From a virus, in IMG/VR virus record IMGVR_UViG_3300028812_000007, positions 1 through 44,071 of that record: 44,071 nt of DNA; one strand, 5' to 3'. Below, piece by piece: positions 1 to 6,658 of this stretch. Within the stretch, counting starts at the first letter, position 1. Each line of letters starts with the position of its first letter. The notes below the pieces were generated by a model. The model did not search any database. It saw nothing but the letters and a program-made list of their open reading frames with translations, and was not told the origin of the DNA. The position numbers were made by a program, and so were the translations under genes.

Positions 1-22
1 GGGTAGGTGAGTAGCCAGACGG

Positions 23-352
23 TCATTGCTCTTGCCCTTTGCCTGACGGCTGGGCAGCCCCGGCCTGCCCCGGGGGCAGGGCCACCCCGCCCCCCTGTGT
101 GTCCCCTCTATCACCTTCCCCTTTGTTAGGTACAGGTGAGGCCGGTCTAGCGGCATGGGGTAAGCGGTCAACGTATTTGGCATTGGTGCGCCAGCGCGCC
201 CCGCACGCTCTACACCTCAGCCCGCTATAGCTGCTAGGCGTGTAGTGGTAGCCGCTGAACGCTGAGTAATTGCAGCGCCAGTCCACCACCTCCCAATCTG
301 TTGACGTGCAGCTTCCAAAGGTGGCCCCGGCATGGCTGCTGTACCCGCTCAT
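23..352 (-). CDS. Hypothetical protein with CxxC motif
   Basis: No family recognised. The 109-residue product has an aromatic N-terminal half (many Ser, Tyr, Trp), a Cys before an aromatic stretch and a CRAC pair that could make a small zinc site. The C-terminal third is Pro/Gly/Gln-rich and probably disordered. The start at 352 is chosen because its ATG overlaps the stop of the upstream lipoprotein gene by four bases (ATGA), the coupling seen throughout this cluster. It is the last gene of the minus-strand run before the window edge. Confidence 0.6.
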   Translation of the reverse strand: MSGYSSHAGATFGSCTSTDWEVVDWRCNYSAFSGYHYTPSSYSGLRCRACGARWRTNAKYVDRLPHAARPASPVPNKGEGDRGDTQGGGVALPPGQAGAAQPSGKGQEQ

Positions 353-591
353 GGGCGCACCAGCCGGCACGTCAGCTTGCCGCCCTGCCCCTCAGTTAGA
401 ACCGTTGGCTTGGGGCAAGCGATGCCACGCTCTAGGCACTCATAGCAAATGCCATAGCGTCCGCACGGCTGCCCCTGAGCGTGCGCGATGCACATCAACT
501 GAGGCTTAGGGTGCTCCGCTTTGTCAGGCGCTTGCGGCCCGCATGACGGCACCAGCAGCAGCAGCGATATTACCAGCATCGACACTTTCAT
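349..591 (-). CDS. Small phage lipoprotein, Cys-rich
   Basis: An 80-residue product that starts MKVSMLVISLLLLVPSC, a basic-hydrophobic leader ending in a lipobox-like VPSC. Established knowledge of type II signal peptides predicts cleavage before that Cys (residue 17) and lipidation. The mature part has several further Cys residues (LMCIAH, QPCGRYGICYEC, GIACP, LTCR) that could form disulfides in the periplasm. The ATG overlaps the stop of the upstream 216-aa gene by four bases. A role at the envelope, such as superinfection exclusion or lysis help, is inference from localisation only. Confidence 0.7.
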   Translation of the reverse strand: MKVSMLVISLLLLVPSCGPQAPDKAEHPKPQLMCIAHAQGQPCGRYGICYECLERGIACPKPTVLTEGQGGKLTCRLVRP

Positions 592-1238
592 GGTGCCCTC
601 CGCTCTCCCACCACCAGCACGGGCCTCGCGTGCTGCCGGTACAGCCGCACTACCTCAGCACGCAACGCTTCGGTAGAGCGCCACGCACGTTCTAAAGCAG
701 CAGTAACATCGCCCGGCGCTGCCCTCTGCTGTACCGTTAGCCCCGCATCGCGAAACACCTTTTCCACCTCACCCTGAAGCTGCTCGTATAGAGCGCCGGC
801 CTCGGGTGGTGTCCACTGCACCTCGAAACGAGCACCTGCCTTGCTTGCCACCCCCTTCAACTCAGGGTGAAGGGCTACCGCTTCAGGCAATGTGTCAGGG
901 AAACCGTTTTCATCGAGCGTGACAGGCACGGCGCTGGCCAGCATGCCATCAACCTGAGCGGCTTCAGCTTCTTCCCACTGTGACCAATGGCTGCCGTGCT
1001 TGTCGTACATCGCACAATCGGGATCGGCCAGCTTGCGCAGTATGTGATACCCCTCGCTCACATCACGCGCCACAAGCGCGTCCCGCAGAGCCAGCAGGGT
1101 GCTCACCGGCACGACCACCACAGCGCAAGCATCTGAAGGGCTAGCACCGACAAAATGATGGCCACGTCCTTGTAAGGAAGGGCAGCTTGGGCGGTGTGAG
1201 CCATAGAACAGCGATCCGCATTGAGGACACCCGGCCAT
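588..1238 (-). CDS. Hypothetical protein, N-terminal zinc-ribbon-like motif
   Basis: A 216-residue protein starting MAGCPQCGSLFYGSHRPSC, a CxxC...C pattern suggesting a metal-binding N-terminus. A conserved-looking region follows with VSTLLALRDALVARDV and a Trp/acidic stretch, then a predicted helical C-terminal half. Similar small proteins occur in phage accessory regions without known function, and I cannot assign one. Its start codon shares bases with the stop of the HNH gene (TAATG), so the two are translationally coupled. Confidence 0.65.
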   Translation of the reverse strand: MAGCPQCGSLFYGSHRPSCPSLQGRGHHFVGASPSDACAVVVVPVSTLLALRDALVARDVSEGYHILRKLADPDCAMYDKHGSHWSQWEEAEAAQVDGMLASAVPVTLDENGFPDTLPEAVALHPELKGVASKAGARFEVQWTPPEAGALYEQLQGEVEKVFRDAGLTVQQRAAPGDVTAALERAWRSTEALRAEVVRLYRQHARPVLVVGERRAP

Positions 1239-1702
1239 TAGTACGCCTCCATCGGGTCAAAGCAAATAGGTTGTGGAGCGAACAGGTCGCGCATAGCGCG
1301 GCCTGCACCATAGGACCGGCCACGCGCACGCGCCTTGGCGTCATGCCGGTTGTGACACTGCTGGCAGAAGAATTTGAGGTTTGCATCGCTATGGTCAGTC
1401 AACTCACCGTCAAGGTGAGCCACTGTGCAGACCACGGCGATGACCTTGCGCCGGCAGCCATCCAGAAAGATGGTCAGCGGCGGTCGCTGGCCGTCACGCT
1501 CATACTCACGCCGCAGGCTATACGGCACCTCGGTGAACTCACCCGTAATCGAGTGCCGCCAGCCCCATACCCCGTTGCGCACACTACACCCCTCGCAACA
1601 GTCACCAGCACGAGCCCGGATACGAGCCCTGATCGCAAGCCATTCCGGTGACTTGATTGAGCCCCCGGGGTATAGCCGCATCTTCTCTTTTGATATTGGC
1701 AT
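1238..1702 (-). CDS. HNH endonuclease
   Basis: A 154-residue HNH-type metal-dependent nuclease. Visible motifs are the RAGDCCEGC zinc pair near residue 35, the AHLDGE core containing the first catalytic His near residue 95, and the CQQCHNRHDA zinc/HNH end near residues 113-122. This arrangement (CxxC, H-D, N, CxxC-HN) is that of phage HNH proteins. In many cos-type phages an HNH protein assists terminase cutting. Here it lies about 2 kb from the left edge, so it would be near the terminase end if the ends join (inference). A homing role cannot be excluded, but it does not interrupt another gene. Confidence 0.85.
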   Translation of the reverse strand: MPISKEKMRLYPGGSIKSPEWLAIRARIRARAGDCCEGCSVRNGVWGWRHSITGEFTEVPYSLRREYERDGQRPPLTIFLDGCRRKVIAVVCTVAHLDGELTDHSDANLKFFCQQCHNRHDAKARARGRSYGAGRAMRDLFAPQPICFDPMEAY

Positions 1703-1707
1703 GGGCG

Positions 1708-1902
1708 CTACTCTATAGCGCGCAGGTCAGCCATCACGTCCTCAAAGCTATCGCTGAGGTGGATGGGCTCACCGCGAGTGAGCAACAATGCGCACCCGCC
1801 GTCACCAGCTAACGGCGGGTCGATCCTGACCACGTGCAACGCACTCACCACCACGGGGAAGTCGTCACCCTTCCTTCTGAACGTCAGAAACATGCCTGCC
1901 AT
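1708..1902 (-). CDS. Hypothetical 64-aa protein
   Basis: A short product starting MAGMFLTFRR. It has alternating hydrophobic strands followed by GEPIHLSDSFEDVMADL, a pattern resembling the small FlbD-like beta fold, but too short for a firm family call. The start at 1902 is chosen because a G-rich ribosome-binding stretch (GAGGGGGG) lies just upstream. A longer frame reading to 2142 would run through the lipoprotein gene and is not credible. It sits 10 bases after the upstream lipoprotein gene. Confidence 0.55.
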   Translation of the reverse strand: MAGMFLTFRRKGDDFPVVVSALHVVRIDPPLAGDGGCALLLTRGEPIHLSDSFEDVMADLRAIE

Positions 1903-1912
1903 AATACCCCCC

Positions 1913-2272
1913 TCAGCGCTTACGCGCTTGGCGCAAGGCGGCCTCGCCAGCCTCTTGCGCCTGCCGCAGGTGGAGCATTGCAAGCGGCCCGTTCTCAGGG
2001 CGCTCACTGGTGCAGTGCCGCACCATGGTGGCGTTGATGTTGTCGCGCCATAGCACCACGTAGGGCCGCTCTGCCGGCGGTGCGATGTACGCCTCGATGG
2101 ACAGGTTTCGGCTGACGCGCTGAGCCTGCATGCACGCGTCATAGACCGCGGGATACCCCAGCTTCAGCGCCGGGTGAACCTCCACCACCGGCCCCGGTGC
2201 ACCACGTGCACCGAAGCCCCAGCAGCCACCCAGCAGCAGCGAGGTGACCATAACCATTGCGATCCTCAGCAT
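1913..2272 (-). CDS. Phage lipoprotein
   Basis: A 119-residue product with leader MLRIAMVMVTSLLLGGC, a clear lipobox (LGGC, Cys 17), so a lipidated envelope protein is predicted. The mature domain holds two more Cys (DACMQ and RHCTS) that could form one disulfide, and a helical, Gln/Arg-rich C-terminus. The family is not recognised. It is the second lipoprotein gene in the left cluster. Phage lipoproteins are known to act in superinfection exclusion or as outer-membrane spanin subunits, but no spanin partner is adjacent. Confidence 0.7.
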   Translation of the reverse strand: MLRIAMVMVTSLLLGGCWGFGARGAPGPVVEVHPALKLGYPAVYDACMQAQRVSRNLSIEAYIAPPAERPYVVLWRDNINATMVRHCTSERPENGPLAMLHLRQAQEAGEAALRQARKR

Positions 2273-2290
2273 TTGATCCTCCGTGCTCCT

Positions 2291-2416
2291 TTAGCGCCAA
2301 AGCCACATCGCCAGACTGATCCATGGCGATAGTATAACAAGGCCGACGAATACCCACGGGATCAGAAAAGCTGGGGCCAGCAGCACTATCCCGACCCAGA
2401 TGGCGATTTGTTTCAT
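2291..2416 (-). CDS. Single/double-span membrane peptide, 41 aa
   Basis: Starts MKQIAIWVGIVLLAPAFLIP and is almost entirely hydrophobic, with one or two short transmembrane helices and a terminal WLWR. The start at 2416 has a GAGG ribosome-binding site 8 bases upstream, and an upstream in-frame ATG has none. Such mini membrane proteins are common in phage accessory regions. Function unknown. Confidence 0.55.
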   Translation of the reverse strand: MKQIAIWVGIVLLAPAFLIPWVFVGLVILSPWISLAMWLWR

Positions 2417-2439
2417 GGCGCAATCCTCGTCCTTTAACC

Positions 2440-2682
2440 TCATGGTGCAGCCGGGTCTTTCTTGTGCGGCCACGCGCGGAAGTCCTCAGCTAGCGCGGCG
2501 GCCTCAATTACCTTGTCGTTACGCACGCCGGCAGCGCGAGCGTGGATTGACCACAACTCCACCAAGTCAGCCGCCAGCGGGTCTTGCGCACGCAAGATGA
2601 ACACCGGCTCATCATCGTGCGCCTTACCCAGACAGCCCTTGCCTACTGCCGCAAGCGCTCGCTCAATCCGTGCTGTAGCCAT
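2440..2682 (-). CDS. Hypothetical 80-aa protein
   Basis: Starts MATARIERALAAVGKGCLGK after a strong GGAGG site 5 bases upstream, which decides the start over an upstream in-frame codon. The product is predicted helical (VELWSIHARAAGV, KVIEAAALAEDFRAW). It contains DDEPVFILRAQDPLA, a pattern seen in small phage hypothetical proteins, but no function is known to me. Confidence 0.6.
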   Translation of the reverse strand: MATARIERALAAVGKGCLGKAHDDEPVFILRAQDPLAADLVELWSIHARAAGVRNDKVIEAAALAEDFRAWPHKKDPAAP

Positions 2683-2722
2683 TGTCACCTCCACCCTTGC
2701 TGAAGCGCGGCCAGCGTTATTG

Positions 2723-2983
2723 CTAGCCGCGAACCTTACTCTCTAACGACTTCAGCGAAGCGGCCCCGGTCAGCCGCAACACCGTATGCCGCACATCACG
2801 CCGCACCTTCGCCGGCACGCGCCAGTCGCTAGGTGTCTTTGCCATGTAAATACGAGCACTGCGACCATTGACGGTCACAGTGCCCTCGATGTTGGAGCGT
2901 AGAACAATGAACGTGAAGCTGGCACCGAGGCGAAGGGCCTCAGCCTCAGCAGCGCGCACATGCTCTAGCTGTTTCTTGCTCAT
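2723..2983 (-). CDS. Small basic phage protein, possible nucleic-acid binding
   Basis: The 86-residue product starts MSKKQLEHVRAAEAEALRLG and has a short beta segment (FTFIVLRSN, GTVTVNGRSARIYMAKTPSD). An Arg-rich end follows (VRRDVRHTVLRL). The TPSD followed by regularly spaced Arg resembles small phage proteins that look HicA-like, but the HicA catalytic His is not visible. I therefore leave function open. The start was chosen at 2983 because upstream residues read through the preceding gene's end. Confidence 0.6.
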   Translation of the reverse strand: MSKKQLEHVRAAEAEALRLGASFTFIVLRSNIEGTVTVNGRSARIYMAKTPSDWRVPAKVRRDVRHTVLRLTGAASLKSLESKVRG

Positions 2984-2994
2984 GGCTAGTTCAG

Positions 2995-3333
2995 TTAGGC
3001 TACCAACCCGGCCAACACCTTCGCGAAGTGTGCACGCATGTGACTGTTTACCGCCTGCCAATGAGCATGCGACAGCGCTTGCAACACGTCAGCGTGCTGC
3101 CGGGCATACCGGGCACGCTGGCGCTTGCTGTCATAGGGATAGCGTGCGCTTGAACTCCAACCGCTGCCACCAGTGCTCTGCCGGCGACGCTTGCGCTCTG
3201 CCCGGCTCTCAATGCGTGGGGCCTCAGCCCTCACACCAGCAGCCGGCGGCAGAGCCCCTAGCATCCCCATGCCTAAGGCCGCGGCTGATAGCACGCCGTA
3301 GAAAGATACCGGCCGGCGATACATGGTCGCCAT
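2995..3333 (-). CDS. Hypothetical exported or membrane-anchored protein
   Basis: A 112-residue product preceded by an excellent AGGAGGTGAAT ribosome-binding site. An N-terminal hydrophobic segment (FYGVLSAAALGMGMLGALPPAAG) looks like a signal peptide or single membrane anchor. The rest is very basic (ERKRRRQ, DSKRQRARYARQ) and likely helical, with RYARQHADVLQALSHAHWQ. No family is recognised. Confidence 0.6.
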   Translation of the reverse strand: MATMYRRPVSFYGVLSAAALGMGMLGALPPAAGVRAEAPRIESRAERKRRRQSTGGSGWSSSARYPYDSKRQRARYARQHADVLQALSHAHWQAVNSHMRAHFAKVLAGLVA

Positions 3334-3335
3334 AT

Positions 3336-3542
3336 TCACCTCCTGTTTAGCCCCGGGTGCCCATCGCACTCCGGGTCATCGCACAGATTGCACCAGCCCT
3401 CCGGGCCGCTCTCATAGGTGTAAACGCGTGGCTTCGGCGGTGCTGGCTTGCTAGCGTAGAACACGAACGGCGGCGGCAACGCGTTCACGCGTTCAGCGAA
3501 CAGCCGCAGCAATCCGGCGCGCACGCGCTCATCGGTGGGCAT
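3336..3542 (-). CDS. Hypothetical Cys-containing 68-aa protein
   Basis: A helical N-terminus (RVRAGLLRLFAERVNAL) and a Pro-rich linker lead to a C-terminal patch CNLCDDPECDGHPG. With three Cys and one His in 14 residues this is a plausible small zinc knuckle. It overlaps the upstream membrane-protein gene by 14 bases and ends two bases before the next gene's start codon, so it is tightly packed in the operon. No function assigned. Confidence 0.6.
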   Translation of the reverse strand: MPTDERVRAGLLRLFAERVNALPPPFVFYASKPAPPKPRVYTYESGPEGWCNLCDDPECDGHPGLNRR

Positions 3543-3759
3543 TGGCCACCCGCCGCCACTCGGCGGTGCCTAGCACCTGCACCTGACAGCCGCCAGTGAT
3601 TGTGAAGCGAACCGGCGTAGCCCCGCCTGAGCGCTCAATAGCTTTTTTGAGTGCGGCACATTGCAGGCCGCGCCCCATGGTGATGCCTGCAAAGCTGGCG
3701 ACCACGATGCAGATGAACGTCACGGCTACGCAAAACGCGGTGTTGCTGAGGCCCGGCAT
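3529..3759 (-). CDS. Small membrane protein
   Basis: The 76-residue product has one N-terminal membrane helix (AFCVAVTFICIVVASFAGI). A soluble C-terminal domain with two Cys (LQCAAL, GGCQVQVLG) follows, which could form a disulfide if periplasmic. No family recognised. It overlaps the following Cys-rich gene by 14 bases. Confidence 0.55.
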   Translation of the reverse strand: MPGLSNTAFCVAVTFICIVVASFAGITMGRGLQCAALKKAIERSGGATPVRFTITGGCQVQVLGTAEWRRVANAHR

Positions 3760-3777
3760 GGCTCTTGCTCCAATGTC

Positions 3778-4374
3778 CTAACGGCGCGTTGACATCGCCC
3801 TTTCAAACGCAGCGGGAAACGCTTTCTCAATCTCCTGAACCATGAAGCGTTCAAAGTCCTCGTAGAACGGCACGTCACGGCGAATGTGAGCATTGGCGTG
3901 GAAGCTATATTTCAGATGCAGCCTACCGCCCTCACCGACGAAGATGCCACGCTCCGTAATTCGCAGCGCGCGGCGTGGCGTATTATCCACAATAGCTCGC
4001 GGCAGCAAATTCTTGCGGATACCGCGAGGCCCGCGGTTATAGGCAATCGTCCACGTGGGGATTGCAAGCCTGCCACGGCGCGGCGTGCGCAACCCACCAG
4101 TGGCGTGCAGCAGCAGGTTGCCGCGGTTGAGCACGTCAGTGATAGCCACGGCTAGGTTATGCTTTCGCGCCGGCTGCACCCGCAGGGCGGCGCGCAGAAA
4201 ACTACGATTGCGCGCCTGCACGTGCGTTGGCCACGTCTGCTCTGACAGCCGCAGCCTAGTAGCGAACGCCGCGGTGGTCATGGCGTTCGCTAGCGCGAAC
4301 GGCACCTGATCGGCGTATCCGCCCATCTGAGCACCGGCGCGTTCAAAATCGCTGAGGTCAAATTCCAACCGCAT
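3778..4374 (-). CDS. Virion morphogenesis / tail-completion-like protein
   Basis: A 198-residue protein beginning MRLEFDLSDFERAG. It has a helical N-terminus (VPFALANAMTTAAFATR), then a basic beta-rich region rich in Arg with RTPRRGRLAIPTW and GIFVGEGGRLHLKYSF. It ends in a long helix (DFERFMVQEIEKAFPAAFERAM). This order (residues sitting on a quasi-membrane helix, then RxxR loops, then a final amphipathic helix) resembles minor tail-completion proteins of the gp10/DUF6441 type. That match is by pattern only. It is odd to find it among small accessory genes, about 12 kb from the nearest structural gene. The start is set by a GGGG site 5 bases upstream. Confidence 0.5.
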   Translation of the reverse strand: MRLEFDLSDFERAGAQMGGYADQVPFALANAMTTAAFATRLRLSEQTWPTHVQARNRSFLRAALRVQPARKHNLAVAITDVLNRGNLLLHATGGLRTPRRGRLAIPTWTIAYNRGPRGIRKNLLPRAIVDNTPRRALRITERGIFVGEGGRLHLKYSFHANAHIRRDVPFYEDFERFMVQEIEKAFPAAFERAMSTRR

Positions 4375-4708
4375 GGCCACCCCTGAAACGGCACACGCCC
4401 GGCCACCGAAGGTGCCGGGCGCGGCCGAGCGCGCAAGCACGGAGTGACCACGTGTAGGCGCATCGATGCTGGCGGCTATACCTGCCGGGTGGTCGCCACC
4501 AGCGAAGCGAAGGTGCTTTCGCGCGATTGCATTGTCAACCCGCCTCTGCTGCATAGTTAGCGCAAAATGCTGGGAAGCCGCGTCAGACAAGGGCCGCGCG
4601 TTAACCTTGTGTGTCGCGCGCCGGCTTGACACAAGAAAGCGGGACACCGCCGGGACAACCGCGTGACAGCCGGGACACCTACCCCTTAAAACTCCTGACT
4701 TTTGGGCA
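4375..4708. promoter_or_regulatory. Intergenic control region of the left gene cluster
   Basis: This 334-base gap separates two minus-strand gene runs. It holds a repeat block (4640-4677, listed separately), a strong stem-loop at 4396-4421 and a perfect TTGACA on the minus strand at 4533-4538. At the expected distance from that hexamer only a poor -10 (CACCTT) is visible, so I do not call the promoter exactly. The stem-loop has arms CGCCCGG/CCGGGCG extended by CACC/GGTG with a GAA loop and one bulged C. It ends about 20 bases before the start codon at 4374, so it could affect translation or attenuation. No convincing coding frame was seen here. Confidence 0.45.
4640..4677. repeat. Helically phased short direct repeats (CGGGACA)
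   Basis: Three exact copies of CGGGACA start at 4640, 4651 and 4671, and a one-mismatch copy CGTGACA starts at 4662. The first three units are exactly 11 bases apart, about one DNA turn, which suits binding of several protein monomers on one face. The block lies 30 bases downstream of the stop of the winged-helix gene (4709-5107) and upstream of the left cluster. It may be an operator or an iteron-like origin element (inference). Confidence 0.5.
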
Positions 4709-5107
4709 TTAATCATCGTCCACCTGTGACGCAAAGACCCGTTTGCCCTTCTCAGTGACACGCCAGATCGTGCGGCTGGTGCCATCCTGCACTACCCGCC
4801 GGCCGGTGTCCTCGACCAGCCCAGCCTCCACCAATTCCGCGCGCCTAGTCCGCAGGGTGGATAGGCTGTTAGCGCCGCGCTCCTGTAGCCGCAGATCGGT
4901 CAACCCCTGAGGCCCCGCCATCACCAAGATGGCGAGCACCTTGCGCTGTAGAGCGTTGAGGCGCACTTGCACCCGGCGCGCCGCCTCGTGCGACGGCTCA
5001 ACGTCATTTGGTCGCGCAAGCTGGTACTGCTCGCGCTCCACCAGCGGCGGCCTGACGGCCTGCCCTGAGAACATATCAAGCTGAGGTGTAGGCTTGCGGC
5101 TAGTCAT
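4709..5107 (-). CDS. Winged-helix DNA-binding protein
   Basis: A 132-residue product starting MTSRKPTPQLDMFSGQ. Residues about 50-125 look like a winged helix: VRLNALQRKVLAILVMAG, GLTDLRLQE, the recognition-helix-like STLRTRRAELVEAGLVE, then a wing and TIWRVTEKGKRVF. This is the layout of MarR/phage replication-region wHTH proteins. The start overlaps the upstream gene's stop by eight bases. Because phased repeats lie just beyond its 3' end, it is a natural candidate to bind them (inference). It could equally be a replication accessory factor. Confidence 0.65.
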   Translation of the reverse strand: MTSRKPTPQLDMFSGQAVRPPLVEREQYQLARPNDVEPSHEAARRVQVRLNALQRKVLAILVMAGPQGLTDLRLQERGANSLSTLRTRRAELVEAGLVEDTGRRVVQDGTSRTIWRVTEKGKRVFASQVDDD

Positions 5108-5333
5108 CGGCCATCCTCCATCGCCTTGGCACGTAGCGCCCCCTAGGAGCACCCTTGCTATGGCCGGCGTCAGTGAGACGCAGACCTAACAGCGTGTTGG
5201 TTAGAAACCCATCCCGCACCAGCTTCTCAACATCGCCATGGCGCGGTGAGCCCGGCGGGTACACCGTAACCACGCCTTTGTTGCGCACCGCCTCTTGCAA
5301 GATGAACTTGCCCATCTTGGAAACGCGTTTCAT
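5100..5333 (-). CDS. Hypothetical 77-aa protein
   Basis: Starts MKRVSKMGKFILQEAVRNKG. The middle (GDVEKLVRDGFLTNTLLGLRLTDAG) looks like the last helices and wing of a winged-helix domain, and the C-terminus is basic (RGRYVPRRWR). The ATG overlaps the stop of the MazG-like gene by four bases. With the next gene it may form a pair of small DNA-binding proteins, but this is only suggested by composition and fold pattern. Confidence 0.6.
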   Translation of the reverse strand: MKRVSKMGKFILQEAVRNKGVVTVYPPGSPRHGDVEKLVRDGFLTNTLLGLRLTDAGHSKGAPRGRYVPRRWRMADD

Positions 5334-5803
5334 TGGTCACGGTCGCCGGTCACGGGGTCCATCGGGATGATGTTGCGGGTGCTGGCGCTACCCGGTCCCA
5401 CGCCATGACGGGCCTCATCGGTGAGCCCAGCCGCCAGCTTCAGCCGGTGCCTACGCTGCAATTCTTCAAGCGGCATTGAGGTGACGCGCTCAATCTCACG
5501 CACCTCGCAATACTCGGCCGACAAGCCCATGGCTTGACACAGAGCGCGCACGCACACAATGACGCCGCCCACCTCTTGCCACGCCTCGCCGGCCGGGCGG
5601 CCGTACACCCGGGCAGCAAGGCGGGCAACGTCATCCCACGTCACGCCAGCGGCCTGCCCAAGCTCCAACGCTTCCTCAACCATCCGTAGCGCGCGTTCGC
5701 GCTGCGATCCAGCCTGTGCACCCCACACCCTTACAGCGAAGTCGTAGATGAACTGCTGCCGGTCGTCGGCAGCCATGGATAGCATCACGTCTCTGGTGCG
5801 CAT
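5330..5803 (-). CDS. MazG-like nucleotide pyrophosphohydrolase-type protein
   Basis: A 157-residue protein with a helical core. The motif RMVEEALELGQAAG (residues about 41-54) matches the EExxE metal-binding helix of all-alpha NTP pyrophosphatases. A second helix with EVGGVIVCVRALCQAMG (about 77-93) sits where the ExxD helix lies in the family. Known family members hydrolyse NTPs or ppGpp-like nucleotides to monophosphates, and phages use them to adjust nucleotide pools or starvation signals. The second acidic motif is weak (Glu but no obvious Asp four residues later), so catalysis is uncertain. It is the fifth gene downstream of the helicase in the early operon. Confidence 0.65.
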   Translation of the reverse strand: MRTRDVMLSMAADDRQQFIYDFAVRVWGAQAGSQRERALRMVEEALELGQAAGVTWDDVARLAARVYGRPAGEAWQEVGGVIVCVRALCQAMGLSAEYCEVREIERVTSMPLEELQRRHRLKLAAGLTDEARHGVGPGSASTRNIIPMDPVTGDRDQ

Positions 5804-5809
5804 GGGTGA

Positions 5810-6100
5810 TTACCTCGATGTGCGGTGGTAGCTGGCCGGGATCGCGCCGTTGCGCAAGTCAGCCAGAACACGGTCAACGGCTCTGCCGATAAGGTGCTGC
5901 ACGTGGTGCCGTGCCGCTAGCTCCGTCCAGCCTATGACGTAGCAGGACACCAGCGCCCCGCCGTAGCGCGTGCCCTGCACTTCCAAACCGAAGGGGCGTA
6001 CAGTCATACTCAACGGCGCGAACTTGCGTGCCTCGAACTGGCGCTGGCGCAATTCCTCGAAAGCTGTCACCAGCCGGTCGCTGTCAATCATCGTCCCCAT
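5810..6100 (-). CDS. Hypothetical 96-aa protein
   Basis: Starts MGTMIDSDRLVTAFEELRQR with a GGAGG site 5 bases before the ATG. A helical start is followed by beta-like TVRPFGLEVQGTRYGGALVS and a C-terminal helix ending ADLRNGAIPASYHRTSR. I do not recognise the family. The start lies inside the end of the upstream HNH-like gene (13-base overlap). Confidence 0.6.
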   Translation of the reverse strand: MGTMIDSDRLVTAFEELRQRQFEARKFAPLSMTVRPFGLEVQGTRYGGALVSCYVIGWTELAARHHVQHLIGRAVDRVLADLRNGAIPASYHRTSR

Positions 6101-6480
6101 GGCTTCCTCCGTGCTGCAAACCTCTGACGCGGCCACTTGCTAGCTGACCGCTGCCGCTTTGGCTTGTGCTTCAGCAGCAACCGCCGCACGTGCTCAGCGT
6201 TGGCGGTGTCGATCCTGACCGCCTTGGCCGCGCGTGAGGTATCTGCTGCATCCTTTGCCTTCAGGTCAGCGTCACGGCGGCGCATATCCAAATTCCACCA
6301 CTTGTCCTCACCGCCGAAGGCGTGAAGCTTTATGTGGTCAGGTGTGAACATGCGCACAACCTGAAGCGCCGCCACGCGCGCCGAACGCAACGCGTCACGC
6401 TCAGCCGGCGGCAGCTTGTCGGCCAACGCTGAGGCCAGCAACTCCACCAATGGGATATGATGGCGCTTTCGCCGTGCCAT
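6088..6480 (-). CDS. Degenerate HNH-like protein
   Basis: A 130-residue basic protein. Residues about 45-95 read FTPDHIKLHAFGGEDKWWNL then RRRDADLKAKDAADTSRAAKAVR. The D-H-I, GG-x-D, N-L and trailing D...AKA.R signature is that of phage HNH proteins of the type without CxxC zinc pairs. The usual final HxxK is changed to DxxxKxK, so it may bind DNA without cutting. The C-terminus is strongly basic. It sits in the replication operon below the helicase gene. Confidence 0.55.
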   Translation of the reverse strand: MARRKRHHIPLVELLASALADKLPPAERDALRSARVAALQVVRMFTPDHIKLHAFGGEDKWWNLDMRRRDADLKAKDAADTSRAAKAVRIDTANAEHVRRLLLKHKPKRQRSASKWPRQRFAARRKPWGR

Positions 6481-6485
6481 GGTGC

Positions 6486-6650
6486 CTACCCCACCACCAC
6501 CTTGCGCACGATACGGAAGCTGTAACCCAGCATGTGGCGGGCATACGCCTGTGCGGCTCTAGCCTTTGCGCGCCGTGCAGCGCGAACCCCCTTGTGCTGA
6601 GAATAGAACTTCCAGCGGTGACGCTTGAAACGATATTCAACGGTCAGCAT
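6486..6650 (-). CDS. Small very basic protein, 54 aa
   Basis: A short frame between the helicase gene and the HNH-like gene. The product starts MLTVEYRFKRHRWKFYSQHK and continues with many Arg/Lys and Ala, ending RIVRKVVVG. A GAGG site lies 6 bases before the ATG, and the gene fills an otherwise empty 178-base gap, which supports it being real. The charge suggests nucleic-acid or ribosome binding (inference). Confidence 0.6.
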   Translation of the reverse strand: MLTVEYRFKRHRWKFYSQHKGVRAARRAKARAAQAYARHMLGYSFRIVRKVVVG

Positions 6651-6658
6651 TTTGCGCC

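Noticed and set aside
4533-4538. Perfect TTGACA on the minus strand as a promoter
   Set aside because: At 16-18 bases the -10 (CACCTT or similar) is very poor. Left as part of the control region only.
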